Made by a program: the position numbers and the translations under genes. DNA of 64,000 nucleotides, from assembly GCF_013618635.1 (NCBI RefSeq), contig NZ_JABLSJ010000008.1, positions 1-64,000 of the forward strand, in the 5' to 3' direction. The notes beneath the pieces were generated by a model, which was not told the origin of the DNA, ran no database searches, and saw only the letters and a list, made by a program, of their open reading frames with translations. This DNA is from Thalassobacillus sp. CUG 92003 (GTDB lineage: Bacteria; Bacillota; Bacilli; Bacillales; Halobacillaceae). How positions within the stretch are numbered: the stretch's first letter is position 1; each line of letters opens with the position of its first letter. Below, one piece after another: positions 1 to 10,418 of this stretch.

Positions 1-116
1 GACGTTCAATCATCCGAATCCCTCACTTTTATGTATTGGGTTCAGTGTACAAGAAAACCGCAAACTTTTCTCGGGATTAGAGAAAAATTCGCGATTTTAG
101 AATAAGAGGGACTTTT
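1..116. other. Non-coding, nothing recognised
   Basis: No credible coding region and no ribosome-binding site is seen. The stretch joins directly to the truncated repeat that starts near 117. Confidence 0.5.
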
Positions 117-334
117 TCAGTGGCCTCGGCGAAGGCTGAGGAGGCTTGCCAGTTCCCCCGCAGGAAAGCGAATCCTTCCCCAACGGCCCAAAACCCAAAC
201 AAACATCTCGAAACGGAGTCTTCCACAATAGTGGGGCTTTAGTTGAATTAGCCCAATATATAAAAAATGAAGAACTTCCATAAAATTGGCAGTTCTTTTT
301 TGTTAGTCATATCACACTAAACTTTAACAGAGGC
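117..334. mobile_element. Truncated copy of the 10275-10914 MITE-like element
   Basis: Positions about 205-334, read on the minus strand, match 10275-10400 closely, including the end sequence, which here reads GCCTCTGTTAAAGTTTAGTG (GGCTCTGTTAAAGTTTAGTG in the intact copy). Positions about 136-200 match the 3' half of the variable-stem element at 10679-10801, including CCCCCGCAGGAAAGCGAAT and the arm CCTTCCCCAACGGCCC. The matching 5' arm is absent, so the copy is cut off on its left side. No transposase is encoded. Confidence 0.7.
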
Positions 335-344
335 TTATTCATAA

Positions 345-389
345 CAACAAAAAAAGGATAGCCAGGCCTTTGTAGACCTGAGTTATCCC
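345..389 (-). terminator. Rho-independent terminator of bofC
   Basis: Downstream of the bofC stop on the minus strand, GGATAACTCAGGTC can pair (with mismatches) with GGCCTGGCTATCC around a six-base loop. A run of eight T follows. It would end the yebC-bofC transcript. Confidence 0.75.
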
Positions 390-423
390 GGTGAAATGAC
401 TGACTTATTTATTACGTTCTAGA

Positions 424-960
424 TCAATAGGCGCCCGATGAAGCACGATACGTTTTCGTAACCTGCCGGAAATGATGGGCATCTTTTATTTTTATACCTT
501 CTTGCAATTGATTCAGTTTCAATGACTCTAGCTGCTTGACAGGTATAGGTTGAAAAGATTCAATGACGTTTCCTTGAGCGGGTTTTCCATTGAATACAGC
601 TAAATCACCTTCCGAATTCAGACCAAAATATCCATTCTGTTCAGTTAACGGTGATATCTCATTTGCTTGTTTCACAAAAACAATCGTATCCAGAGATTGG
701 TCTGACACGGTCCATCCTTCATATTCAGCCCAAAAGTCAGCCATGGACCAAATGGTTTCAACTTCTTCCTGTCGTTCCGTCACCCCGTCGATATATTCCG
801 TTTTCAAAATGACCGTCAACTGCAACGGGTCCTTTTTTACGCGTGACGGCTCTGCTTTTTCAGTTTCCGGTTGTTCAGCTTCCGAAGCGACTTGCCTACC
901 ATCCGTGAATAAAGCTGCCAGGACCAACACAGATAAACATAGTAACACCGCATATTTCAT
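424..960 (-). CDS. bofC: BofC, forespore regulator of the sigma-K checkpoint
   Basis: Predicted 178-residue protein with an N-terminal hydrophobic segment (about residues 4-18) that fits a signal peptide or anchor. An acidic linker and a C-terminal globular domain follow. BofC family proteins are secreted from the forespore into the intermembrane space, where they restrain the signalling protease SpoIVB and so delay pro-sigma-K processing by SpoIVFB, which is also encoded in this window (10937-11794). The gene follows yebC by 75 bp and ends at a clear terminator, as in the B. subtilis yrbC-bofC order. The assignment rests on overall sequence resemblance, length and synteny. Confidence 0.88.
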   Translation of the reverse strand: MKYAVLLCLSVLVLAALFTDGRQVASEAEQPETEKAEPSRVKKDPLQLTVILKTEYIDGVTERQEEVETIWSMADFWAEYEGWTVSDQSLDTIVFVKQANEISPLTEQNGYFGLNSEGDLAVFNGKPAQGNVIESFQPIPVKQLESLKLNQLQEGIKIKDAHHFRQVTKTYRASSGAY

Positions 961-1035
961 ATCTTTTCACCTCATTAAAAAGCTTCTATTTCCATTATGT
1001 CCAGAAATAGAAGCAATTATGAAAAAGGTGGAATT

Positions 1036-1788
1036 TTATGAGAGCTTTTCAAGCACTTCCTCGTCTGCATCGAAGTTATGCCATATATCCTGCACGTCAT
1101 CGTTATCTTCAAGCATGTCGATCAGTTTAAGCATTTTTTCTGCTTCTTCTTCGCCTAAGTGGGAGTACGTTTGTGGAATCATCGTTAACTCAGCTGTTTG
1201 AAAATGGTATCCCTTATCCTTCAGCGATGCTTTAACGTCAGAAAAGGTGTCAGGCTCAGCATAAATTTCGAATACGTCCGATTGTGTTTCCATTTCTTCT
1301 GCCCCTGCTTCAATGACTTCAAGCATAAACGTTTCTTCATCCACCTCGTGACTTTCACGATTAACGACCAAATAACCCTTACGATCAAACATGAAAGACA
1401 CACAGCCATTCTCCCCAAGGTTCCCGCCATTTTTATTGAAGGCGTGCCGGACATCGGCAGCTGTCCTATTTTTATTATCTGTAAGGACTTTGACCATAAC
1501 GGCAACGCCACCAGGGCCGTACCCCTCATAGACAAAGTCCTCGTAATTCACCCCAGAAAGATCACCGGTCGCTTTTTTGACCGCCCGATCAATATTGTCA
1601 TTTGGCATATTATTCGCTTTCGCTTTATCAATAGCTAGACGCAAATTGGGGTTCGTTTCAGGGTCGCCTCCCCCTTGTCTTGCTGCCATATAAATCTCAC
1701 GGGCCAATTTCATGAACAGCTTTCCTCGTTTAGCGTCCTGGGCACCCTTGCGCCGCTTGATATTACTCCATTTTGAATGGCCAGCCAT
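1036..1788 (-). CDS. yebC: YebC/PmpR family (TACO1-like) protein
   Basis: The 250-residue protein starts [20 protein letters not shown], the hallmark N-terminus of the YebC family, and continues with the acidic central and C-terminal domains of usual family length. YebC proteins have been described as transcription regulators (PmpR). More recent work links some members to translation of proline-rich stretches, like mitochondrial TACO1. The B. subtilis counterpart is yrbC, next to bofC and safA, as here. The start codon ATG at 1788 is preceded by GGAGAGGAGA on the coding strand. A cytosolic location is expected. The molecular role in this organism is not determined by the sequence. Confidence 0.92.
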   Translation of the reverse strand: MAGHSKWSNIKRRKGAQDAKRGKLFMKLAREIYMAARQGGGDPETNPNLRLAIDKAKANNMPNDNIDRAVKKATGDLSGVNYEDFVYEGYGPGGVAVMVKVLTDNKNRTAADVRHAFNKNGGNLGENGCVSFMFDRKGYLVVNRESHEVDEETFMLEVIEAGAEEMETQSDVFEIYAEPDTFSDVKASLKDKGYHFQTAELTMIPQTYSHLGEEEAEKMLKLIDMLEDNDDVQDIWHNFDADEEVLEKLS

Positions 1789-1880
1789 GGTTCAATTCTC
1801 CTCTCCACTCTCAGACCTTTTATGATCCACTCTTATCAATATATCATAAGGAACTGAGCGTGTTAAAGCGGTCGCATGAC

Positions 1881-2441
1881 CTATTCCCCTTTGAACTGGT
1901 CGAAGAACGCTTTGATTTTTCGTTGAACGTCTTCTGGAGCTTTTGTCGCCTTCAAACGGGCATTCAAGTCTTTCATCTGATCCCAATGACTATTATTCGT
2001 GTAAACGACTATTTTTTTATCAGGCACAATTTCTTTGGCTTTGGCTCTGATTTTGTCATCAATATCGTTCTGTCGTCTTTTATAAGGTTCAATCATAACG
2101 GCAATCATAACGCGTTCGTCTGTTGAAAAAGCCTGGGTCATCGTAACTTCAGGAATCTCATTGATCGCCTCACTTATTTGCAATGATTCTTCATTGTAAA
2201 AATCATTGTCATGGCTTCGATTCGTTTCTTTATATAACGAGTCCCGGATTTCATCTCGTTCAGCTCGTTTCTGGTATCGATTATTTCCATAAGGAATCGT
2301 GCCTTCATCTTCCTTTTCACTGGCACGATATTCGATTGGTTGATATAGCTCATTGTCCTTCTCGTTTTCCTGGGCCTCATCGTTTCCACAACCTGATATT
2401 AACACCAGCATGCTAAACATGGTAAGCAGGATTTTAACCAT
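1881..2441 (-). CDS. YhcN/YlaJ-type sporulation lipoprotein
   Basis: Starting at the ATG at 2441, the 186-residue protein has a lipoprotein signal peptide ending in the lipobox LISGC (Cys 18). A charged linker rich in Glu, Asp and Asn follows, then a domain typical of YhcN/YlaJ spore lipoproteins (region VMIAVMIEP...IVYTNNSHWDQM). In B. subtilis the related coxA/yrbB gene also lies beside safA and yrbC, which supports a spore-associated role. The longer reading frame up to 2507 is rejected, because AAAGGAGG lies 8 nt before the 2441 ATG. That ribosome-binding site sits inside a strong hairpin (2445-2487), which suggests translational control. The precise function is unknown. Confidence 0.8.
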   Translation of the reverse strand: MVKILLTMFSMLVLISGCGNDEAQENEKDNELYQPIEYRASEKEDEGTIPYGNNRYQKRAERDEIRDSLYKETNRSHDNDFYNEESLQISEAINEIPEVTMTQAFSTDERVMIAVMIEPYKRRQNDIDDKIRAKAKEIVPDKKIVVYTNNSHWDQMKDLNARLKATKAPEDVQRKIKAFFDQFKGE

Positions 2442-2444
2442 AAT

Positions 2445-2487
2445 AAAACCTCCTTTTGCTTTAATGTGAAGCAAATCAGGAGGTTTT
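2445..2487 (-). promoter_or_regulatory. Hairpin that pairs with the lipoprotein RBS; possible nadE terminator
   Basis: On the minus strand AAAACCTCC (2487-2479) is perfectly complementary to GGAGGTTTT (2453-2445). The inner pair TTTGC/GCAAA adds five more pairs. The 3' arm contains the GGAGG ribosome-binding site of the lipoprotein gene, whose ATG is at 2441. The same hairpin lies 24 bp after the nadE stop and is followed by TTTTATT, so it could also work as a weak terminator. Confidence 0.7.
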
Positions 2488-2510
2488 AGTCTGTTAAAAT
2501 CAACCAAAGC

Positions 2511-3251
2511 TTACAATGGATCTGGACTCGGCGGTAAATTCCGTTTATGTTCGCTGCGACGGTGCATCTCCTCTATAATGGCGCGATCCTTTTCAGGTAC
2601 TTTTTCGCCTTTTAAATGGCGATCGATCATATCATAGCTGGTTCCCATCTCATTTTCATCTGTCTGACCTTCCCACAAACCTGCACTCGGCTGTTTATTT
2701 ATGATGGATTCAGGCACATTAAGATAGGTCGCCATTTCTCTTACTTCTCCTTTGGTCAGGTTGAGGAGCGGCACTAAATCCACTCCCCCATCGCCAAATT
2801 TAGTAAAGTACCCTGTGTACCACTCTGCTGCATTATCTGTACCTACAACGAGATACTTGAAATTAGCGGCCGTCGCATACAAGGTGCTCATCCGTAACCG
2901 AGCTCGAAGATTAGCATCGATGATTTGTTCATCTTCTTCATGATAGCTATCCTTGCCCTCAAGCTCTTCTTTAAATGTGCTGTACATAACATCATGCGTC
3001 CGGGTTAAATCAAAAGTAACAGACGCGATGCCGCACGATTCAATCACCTGTTTGGCATCGGTCTGATCCTCAGGGGAACTTTTACATGGCATAATGACAC
3101 CTAAAGACTGATCGGGACAAGCACGTTTAATTAAATTGGCCACAACAGCTGAGTCGATACCTCCGCTGACACCAACTAACAAGCCTTTCACGCCGGCTTG
3201 ATCAACTTGATTACGTAGCCAGGACACAATATGTTCAATTTTTTCTTCCAT
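2511..3251 (-). CDS. nadE: NH3-dependent NAD(+) synthetase
   Basis: NadE amidates deamido-NAD to NAD with ATP and ammonia. The 246-residue protein has the ATP-pyrophosphatase P-loop SGGIDS near residue 30 and the family motif GTDNAAEWYTGYFTKFGDGG near residues 157-176. There is no N-terminal nitrilase (glutaminase) domain, so it depends on free ammonia rather than glutamine. The length is at the short end for NadE. It stands between the coat-kinase-like gene and the YhcN-like lipoprotein, where B. subtilis has its NAD biosynthesis genes nadBCA nearby but not nadE. The ATG at 3251 is preceded by AAAGGAG. Confidence 0.93.
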   Translation of the reverse strand: MEEKIEHIVSWLRNQVDQAGVKGLLVGVSGGIDSAVVANLIKRACPDQSLGVIMPCKSSPEDQTDAKQVIESCGIASVTFDLTRTHDVMYSTFKEELEGKDSYHEEDEQIIDANLRARLRMSTLYATAANFKYLVVGTDNAAEWYTGYFTKFGDGGVDLVPLLNLTKGEVREMATYLNVPESIINKQPSAGLWEGQTDENEMGTSYDMIDRHLKGEKVPEKDRAIIEEMHRRSEHKRNLPPSPDPL

Positions 3252-3284
3252 ACGTTATGCTCTCCTTTACGCTATAATAAACCA

Positions 3285-4256
3285 TCATAGCATATTTTGA
3301 GCATATCGAACAAAATGCTTGCGCTGTTCCCAGGCGACTTCCAACTTCTCCATATGGCGGTTTAACTTTGCACTACTATTTCGTGTTTTTTTATATCCAT
3401 AGAGCCATTCTCTCAATAAATCTGTAGGAACCATCACACCATCCAGCCAGGGCTGCCAGTCTTCAATATGTTTGAAGTGTTTAAACAATGAAGCACGATC
3501 ATGGGCCATATACGGTAAAAAACGATGTGCTAGTTGAATATGGTCATAAAGATGCGGGCCATTCTGTAATAAATCGAAATCAATCAATGTGACTTCTTCA
3601 TTAGATGGATGCAGTAAAAAGTTATGGTGCGCAACATCCCCGTGAAGCCATGTTTTGTCATGCCAGGCAGCATCTTCTTTTCGCGCCCAATCATGCTGTT
3701 GAAATTGTTCCAATCGTGCTTCGGCTATCGAGGAAATTTCATCAAATAACGGGCGTTTATGATGGTCAGTAAATACGTCTTTTTGACTGTTGAACTGATC
3801 GAGTCGATGCCGCCATTTTAAATACAGTGGATCTTTCGGTAGTGCGATAAAGTCGATCCCCTTACTCGTTTGATGAAATTTCTTTAAAAGCTTAACCGCA
3901 GATTGCCTTTCATCATTAATTCTGAAATTCAAATGCCTGCCGTCCACCCATTCAAATAAGCCCCAATGATAATCCAACCCGGATAAAATGTAGGTTTGAG
4001 CTTTGAACGGTTTTGGTTTTGCCGCTAATAAATACGGCTGACGGTACAATTTGAAAAAACGGACCTGCTGGTCTAGAATCGAGCGTCTTCGGTAACCTTT
4101 CAGCAAAAGGGGACGCCCATTTATGGTGACTTGATAAATATTATCTTTGATCGGTTGTATCTGTTCGACAGGCAAATCATGCTCACGTCTTAACCAATCG
4201 AAAAGGCGATCCCGAAAAGAATCGCCCTTTACCTCACTCGTCGTCTTCAAAATCAT
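3285..4256 (-). CDS. CotS/YsxE-like spore coat phosphotransferase-fold protein
   Basis: The 323-residue protein has the aminoglycoside-phosphotransferase/choline-kinase fold seen in the coat proteins CotS, YsxE and YutH. The pattern HGDVAHHNFLL (Brenner-like loop) is followed by a DFD-type metal motif in VTLIDFDLLQNGP. Its 5' end overlaps the 3' end of safA by about 20 nt, so the two are probably translationally coupled. A coat-assembly role under SafA is therefore likely. In B. subtilis the relative ysxE follows spoVID instead. The start is uncertain: ATG 4256 is used, a longer frame reaches 4310, and no start has an ideal ribosome-binding site. Kinase activity is not established for this family. 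Confidence 0.75.
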   Translation of the reverse strand: MILKTTSEVKGDSFRDRLFDWLRREHDLPVEQIQPIKDNIYQVTINGRPLLLKGYRRRSILDQQVRFFKLYRQPYLLAAKPKPFKAQTYILSGLDYHWGLFEWVDGRHLNFRINDERQSAVKLLKKFHQTSKGIDFIALPKDPLYLKWRHRLDQFNSQKDVFTDHHKRPLFDEISSIAEARLEQFQQHDWARKEDAAWHDKTWLHGDVAHHNFLLHPSNEEVTLIDFDLLQNGPHLYDHIQLAHRFLPYMAHDRASLFKHFKHIEDWQPWLDGVMVPTDLLREWLYGYKKTRNSSAKLNRHMEKLEVAWEQRKHFVRYAQNML

Positions 4257-5382
4257 CGCCTCGTTGGTCTTGGAACATAGGGCCTGGATACGTATTCTGA
4301 GGTTGAGCATTAGGGTTATGATGCCCTTGTTTCGTCATCCCTTGATTACCTTGTTGTGGCATCATCGGCATGCCCTGGTTTCCTTGTTGTTGCGGCATCA
4401 TTGGCATACCCTGGTTTCCTTGCTGTGGCATCATTGGCATGCCTTGGTTTCCTTGTTGCGGCATCATCATTGGCATGCCCTTATTCCCTTGTTGCGGCAT
4501 GTGCATGGGATGCTGAGGATGTCCCCCTTGCATTGGCATCATCATACCTGGGTGGTGCATCATTGGATGATGAGCGTATGGGGAGACCTGATGCATCGGT
4601 TGAGGCTGCGGACCGCACCCACAATCATGTTGCTGCGGCTGCCACGCCTGCTCCATCATTTGGTTTTCTGACTCGTCATCATCAAAATCTTCCGCACCTT
4701 CTACCATAGGCATTTGTCCTTGCATAGGCATCTGTCCATGATGCGGATAGCCTGGTTGTGGATAACAGCATATTTCTCCATATATCCATGGGTTAGGAGG
4801 CATAGGAGGTCCACAGTAAACTGGCATCGGTGGGTGATGATAAGGCATCATCGGCATAGGCATAGATTGCTGAGGCGCAACATGCTCGCCTTTCATTTCA
4901 TGTCCTTCTTTATCTGCTTTTTCCGCTTTCTTTTCTTTAGGGGCCTCAGGAGGCTGATACGTCATCTGCGGTAAATTCAGGGTCGTGTAATAGTTCTGCC
5001 ATTGGTTCTCCATTGTTGGCATTTGGACCGGCATGTTCATATGGAAAGGCATCATCGGTTTTTCTGCAGGTTTTTCCTTAGGCATTTCCTTAGGCTGTTC
5101 TTTGGGTTTTTTCGGTTTCTCATCTTCCTTGACGACAGGTATTGGTTTAGGAGACGTATCTTTATAAGGTTTTTGAGATGGATGTTTCGGCATTTCCTTT
5201 GCTTTAGGGGCCTCCTTTTTGACTTGTTTTTTCTGTTGAGGCACCTTAATTTTCATACCCGGCATAATCATATCAGGATTGGATAAATGCGAATTGACTT
5301 TCTTCAACTCTTCAAAATTCACACCATACTTCTGGGAAATTTTCCAGAGCGTATCACCTTTTTGAACAATATGAATTCTCAA
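4234..5382 (-). CDS. safA: SafA, LysM spore-coat morphogenetic protein
   Basis: SafA directs assembly of the inner spore coat at the cortex/coat interface. The 382-residue protein starts with a LysM domain (residues about 1-47, with VQKGDTLWKISQKYG) that binds peptidoglycan. A Lys/Pro-rich region follows (about 50-110). The rest is a long Met/Pro/Gln/His-rich tail with several near-identical units of the type GNQGMPMMPQQ (about 300-350) and a few Cys residues (ICCY, DCGCG). The first codon is TTG or ATG-like at 5382, immediately before RIHIVQKGD. In B. subtilis an internal start also yields the short form C30. Several internal Met codons here would allow the same, but this is not shown. The downstream coat-kinase-like gene overlaps it. 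Confidence 0.92.
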   Translation of the reverse strand: MRIHIVQKGDTLWKISQKYGVNFEELKKVNSHLSNPDMIMPGMKIKVPQQKKQVKKEAPKAKEMPKHPSQKPYKDTSPKPIPVVKEDEKPKKPKEQPKEMPKEKPAEKPMMPFHMNMPVQMPTMENQWQNYYTTLNLPQMTYQPPEAPKEKKAEKADKEGHEMKGEHVAPQQSMPMPMMPYHHPPMPVYCGPPMPPNPWIYGEICCYPQPGYPHHGQMPMQGQMPMVEGAEDFDDDESENQMMEQAWQPQQHDCGCGPQPQPMHQVSPYAHHPMMHHPGMMMPMQGGHPQHPMHMPQQGNKGMPMMMPQQGNQGMPMMPQQGNQGMPMMPQQQGNQGMPMMPQQGNQGMTKQGHHNPNAQPQNTYPGPMFQDQRGDDFEDDE

Positions 5383-5520
5383 TGTGTCGTAACTCCCTTC
5401 TACACGTATCTGGAATTTAAACAGATAAGCTTCTCCACCTTCATAACAATTTATGCGTAAGATTGGAAAAGTTGATGAATCTGCCTATATTTTTCTATTG
5501 TGCTATGGGCGTTAGACTGA

Positions 5521-5559
5521 TTTTTCATAAAAATAACCACAGAACATCACGTTCTGCGG
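5521..5559 (-). terminator. Rho-independent terminator after pheA
   Basis: On the minus strand CCGCAGAAC and GTTCTGTGG pair around a five-base loop, followed by TTATTTTTATG. It lies 23 bp after the pheA stop and closes the spo0B-obg-pheB-pheA unit. Confidence 0.8.
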
Positions 5560-5581
5560 CAAAAATAAAAACAAGCTGGGA

Positions 5582-6475
5582 TTAGATATTTTTTGCTGTA
5601 AAGGGTATTTCAATTTCGTAACTTGGATAACTTCCCAGGACCGTAACGTTACATCCTAATGCAGCTAACTCCTGTTGCACGCCAGGAAATAATACTTGAT
5701 CATACGGTTGATCAACATCAATCAAAAAGAAATAATTCCCCAAACCAGTTTTCATCGGACGGGACTCGATTTTGGATAAGTTCATTCTCCGCCATGCGAA
5801 TGCGGCAAGCACTTGATGGAGCGCACCAGCAAAATCTTTTGGCAACGTCACCATCACAGTGGTTTTATGCTTGATAACAGGATGGTCTTTTACTTTCAAC
5901 GTTTTCGCTTCTTTTTGAACGACAGCGAATCGCGTATGGTTATTGTCGTAATCATGGATGTTCTCATCTAAGATACACAATCCGTATTCTTCAGCAGCTA
6001 AATAATTGCCTATGGCCGCTACCGTTTTACCGGAAGAAGCGACGAGTTCAGCCGCACGACCTGTTGAAGGCGTATATTCAATATCTGCCTCCGGGTAATG
6101 CTTATGCAAATATTGATGGCACTGGGCAATGGCATGACTATGAGAATAAAGCCGTGTAATCGGCTCACCATTATAATCCGGATGAACTAATAAATGCTGC
6201 TTTATAGGCACTGTCAATTCTGCAATGACGGAAAGATTAACGTGATGGATGAGATAATCAATGGTCAAATGAACAGACCCTTCAATCGCATTTTCCAAAG
6301 GGACTACACCCGTATCAATTTGTTGATGCTCAACGGAGTCCAGACAAGCTGGAATGCTTTCAAAGCTATGAAAATCCCCACTTTCAAAGAAAGCGTCCAC
6401 CGCCATTTTGGTAAACGTCCCTTTCGGCCCGAGATAGCCAATTCTTTGTTGTTGTGACATACATTTCTCTCCCAT
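5582..6475 (-). CDS. pheA: Prephenate dehydratase
   Basis: PheA converts prephenate to phenylpyruvate in phenylalanine synthesis. The protein contains the N-terminal YLGPKGTFT motif, the catalytic TRF within NNHTRFAVV, and a C-terminal ACT domain with GALH and ESRP motifs that bind phenylalanine for feedback inhibition. The length of about 292-297 residues is normal for the stand-alone enzyme. Two starts are plausible: ATG 6475, with AGGAG overlapping the pheB stop, and ATG 6460, which puts the family N-terminus closer to the start. It follows the ACT protein gene pheB directly, as in B. subtilis. Confidence 0.95.
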   Translation of the reverse strand: MGEKCMSQQQRIGYLGPKGTFTKMAVDAFFESGDFHSFESIPACLDSVEHQQIDTGVVPLENAIEGSVHLTIDYLIHHVNLSVIAELTVPIKQHLLVHPDYNGEPITRLYSHSHAIAQCHQYLHKHYPEADIEYTPSTGRAAELVASSGKTVAAIGNYLAAEEYGLCILDENIHDYDNNHTRFAVVQKEAKTLKVKDHPVIKHKTTVMVTLPKDFAGALHQVLAAFAWRRMNLSKIESRPMKTGLGNYFFLIDVDQPYDQVLFPGVQQELAALGCNVTVLGSYPSYEIEIPFTAKNI

Positions 6476-6480
6476 CGTAA

Positions 6481-6930
6481 TTATGCTCCTGAGCTTAATA
6501 TTTCTACTCGATCAACGAAGTCAAGTTTATGAAGTCTTTGGAGTAACGTTTCAATCGTCGTATTTAACCCAGTGGTATTCAAAGATAGCGTGACATTAGC
6601 TTTCCCCTGGAGAGGGATGGTCTGGTGGATTGTCAGAATGTTACACCCTGCTTCAGCGACAGTGGAAAGAAGTTTAGACAAAGTACCCGCCCGATCCTCT
6701 AAATGAAAGAACAAGGTGATCATCTGCTCCTTTACCATAGCTTGAAATGGAAAGACTGCATCTCGGTACTTGTAAAAAGCGCTACGGGATAACCCGACTT
6801 GATGAACAGCATCAAAAATGGACTCCACTTTGCCTCTTTCAAGCAAGGCTTTAGCCTCCATCGTTTTTTTCATCGCTTCAGGCAATATATCCCTTCGCAC
6901 CAAATAAAATTGTTCGTTATAATCCGCCAT
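6481..6930 (-). CDS. pheB: PheB, ACT-domain protein
   Basis: The 149-residue protein has an N-terminal helix-turn-helix-like region (about residues 25-60, with [17 protein letters not shown]) and a C-terminal ACT domain (about 70-145). The PheB/YszB family is conserved next to pheA and obg in Bacilli. It was historically proposed to affect phenylalanine synthesis, but its biochemical role is unproven. The ATG at 6930 is chosen because GGAGGG stands six bases upstream. An in-frame ATG at 6951 has no ribosome-binding site. The gene lies 23 bp after obg. Confidence 0.88.
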   Translation of the reverse strand: MADYNEQFYLVRRDILPEAMKKTMEAKALLERGKVESIFDAVHQVGLSRSAFYKYRDAVFPFQAMVKEQMITLFFHLEDRAGTLSKLLSTVAEAGCNILTIHQTIPLQGKANVTLSLNTTGLNTTIETLLQRLHKLDFVDRVEILSSGA

Positions 6931-6953
6931 TTCCGTCCCTCCATCATGCACAC

Positions 6954-8778
<1,825 letters not shown>

Positions 8779-8943
8779 GGCACTCTCCCTTGGCATTATA
8801 ATAAAGAAAGTATAGCAGAAAAAGACTAGGAACTAAAATACCCGCTTTGGTCACCTGCAGCAGCCCTATGGTTCTAAAACGCATAATAAAAAGATGCCTA
8901 TCTAATTGCAAGGGGGTAAGAGGGAGCACATTTTCCTCAAAAT

Positions 8944-8986
8944 GAAAAAGCCACGCTATAGCGGGTAAGCATAGCGTGGCTTTTAT
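8944..8986 (-). terminator. Terminator after rpmA (probably bidirectional)
   Basis: AAAAGCCACGCTAT (8946-8959) and ATAGCGTGGCTTTT (8971-8984) form a long perfect stem with an A-run and T-run on either side. It lies 24 bp after the rpmA stop and separates the rplU-prp-rpmA operon from spo0B-obg. Confidence 0.85.
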
Positions 8987-9009
8987 GTCGTTAAATTATT
9001 ACCCTTACA

Positions 9010-9300
9010 TTACGCTTCTTGTGCTGCAGGATAAACACTGACTTTTTTACGGTGACGACCGTAGCGTTCGAATTTCACAACGCCATCCACCTTCGCGAAC
9101 AACGTGTCATCGCCGCCTCGGCCAACGTTTGCTCCAGGATACATTTTCGTACCGCGTTGACGGTAAAGGATGGATCCTCCAGTGACAGTTTGTCCGTCTG
9201 CGCGTTTAGCACCAAGTCGTTTTGATTCAGAGTCACGACCGTTCTTTGTACTACCTACACCCTTTTTCTGGGCGAAAAATTGCAAATCCAGACGTAGCAT
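9010..9300 (-). CDS. rpmA: Ribosomal protein L27 (precursor)
   Basis: The 96-residue bL27 precursor starts [20 protein letters not shown]. Firmicute L27 carries a short N-terminal extension that must be removed after LDLQFFA by the protease Prp, encoded just upstream here. The exposed N-terminus then reaches the peptidyl-transferase centre. The rest matches the conserved L27 body ([15 protein letters not shown]). GGAGGTGC lies before the start. It is the last gene of rplU-prp-rpmA, ending at a strong terminator. Confidence 0.98.
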   Translation of the reverse strand: MLRLDLQFFAQKKGVGSTKNGRDSESKRLGAKRADGQTVTGGSILYRQRGTKMYPGANVGRGGDDTLFAKVDGVVKFERYGRHRKKVSVYPAAQEA

Positions 9301-9316
9301 GGTTTTGCACCTCCTT

Positions 9317-9646
9317 CTAGTTTTCAGAGATGGATATATGATCTTGATACTCTTGAGCTATCGATTCCAGTGAGACACGCATGCCCTCAAGAAGCAGTTC
9401 AGCTTTTGACGCTGTCTGCTCATCCATGAAGCGCGGGAGGTGTACGGCCAAATACCCGCCTTCACCGCCTTGTTGAATGTCAGGCTCGAGCTCACACAAA
9501 CGTATGATGGAATTGACTGCACCGAATGACACGGCTGAGACAGCCGCACACACTAAATCATAACCGTAGGGCCCACTTTCAGCGTGGCCGGCGATTTCAA
9601 ATCCGGTCAAATGTCCATCCGTTTGGAATAGTGTCACCTTAATCAT
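9317..9646 (-). CDS. prp: Prp, L27-processing cysteine protease
   Basis: The 109-residue protein is the YsxB/Prp family. A catalytic His (His 21, in [10 protein letters not shown]) and Cys (Cys 33, in DLVCAAVSA) are both present at the family spacing. Prp removes the N-terminal extension of L27, and the target motif LDLQFFA is intact in the adjacent rpmA. It is encoded between rplU and rpmA, as in all Firmicutes with this processing. A cytosolic location is expected. Confidence 0.95.
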   Translation of the reverse strand: MIKVTLFQTDGHLTGFEIAGHAESGPYGYDLVCAAVSAVSFGAVNSIIRLCELEPDIQQGGEGGYLAVHLPRFMDEQTASKAELLLEGMRVSLESIAQEYQDHISISEN

Positions 9647-9657
9647 AACACACCTGC

Positions 9658-9966
9658 TTAAGCTTTAATGTTTTCTACAGTAAGCTTTGTGTATGGCTGT
9701 CGATGACCTTGTTTACGTTTATAATTCTTTCTTCGCTTATACTTGAACACGGTGATTTTCTTTTGACGCCCTTGTTTAACCACCTGAGCCGTCACAGACG
9801 CACCGTCTACGTAAGGAGCGCCAACTTTAGTCTCGTCTCCTCCAACGAAAAGAACTTTATCAAAAGTGACAGAATCACCAGCTTCTCCGTTGACTTTCTC
9901 AACATAAATCTCCTGGCCTTCTTCAACTTTGATCTGCTTGCCACCAGCTTCAATAATTGCGTACAT
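9658..9966 (-). CDS. rplU: Ribosomal protein L21
   Basis: The 102-residue bL21 protein starts [11 protein letters not shown] and contains [20 protein letters not shown] near its C-terminus, which is characteristic of the family. First gene of the rplU-prp-rpmA operon. GAGGAGG precedes the ATG. A structured leader and a good sigma-A promoter lie upstream. Confidence 0.98.
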   Translation of the reverse strand: MYAIIEAGGKQIKVEEGQEIYVEKVNGEAGDSVTFDKVLFVGGDETKVGAPYVDGASVTAQVVKQGRQKKITVFKYKRRKNYKRKQGHRQPYTKLTVENIKA

Positions 9967-9974
9967 AACTGCAC

Positions 9975-10070
9975 CTCCTCTTTTAACTAAGACTCGCCAT
10001 CTTCAGGTACCAATGCTGGTTTGAAAACCTGTTCTGAGCGGTTGTAGCATTGCGGTGCTACGAGAATAAC
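9975..10070 (-). promoter_or_regulatory. Probable L21 leader (autoregulatory mRNA structure)
   Basis: The roughly 100-nt leader between the promoter and rplU contains GTAGCACCGCAATGCTAC, which forms a stem-loop, and further pairing-prone segments. Firmicute rplU mRNAs have a known L21 leader (Rfam L21_leader) thought to bind L21. The assignment rests on position and hairpins; a covariance-model search was not run. Confidence 0.55.
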
Positions 10071-10076
10071 ATAACG

Positions 10077-10106
10077 ATATTACCACGAATCAAAACAAGT
10101 TGTCAA
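10077..10106 (-). promoter_or_regulatory. Sigma-A promoter of rplU operon
   Basis: TTGACA (10106-10101) and TAATAT (10082-10077) are separated by 18 bp on the minus strand, about 110 bp before the rplU start codon. Confidence 0.75.
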
Positions 10107-10418
10107 CACACGCAGTGCGACTTCAAGAGGCTTCGAACTTGAATGCAACCTTGGAGTTGAATGCAAAATTTAATCTCATTGCAAACACTCCTAGAATATT
10201 TTACTAGAGAATTTTTCTTGAAGCAATGAAATAATTATTATAAATTTGTATCCGGCTAGCTAGGCTTACATAAAGGCTCTGTTAAAGTTTAGTGTTGATA
10301 TGACTAACAAAAAAGAACGTCCAATATTATGGAAGTTCTTCATTTTTTATATATTGGGCTACTCCAACTAAAGCCACCTATTGTGGAAGACTCCGTTTCG
10401 AGACTTTTAGGTTTGCGG

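Noticed and set aside
4147-5286. His/Arg-rich frames antisense to safA
   Set aside because: Their His/Arg/Leu bias is the reverse reading of the Met/Pro/Gln repeats of safA; there is no ribosome-binding site.
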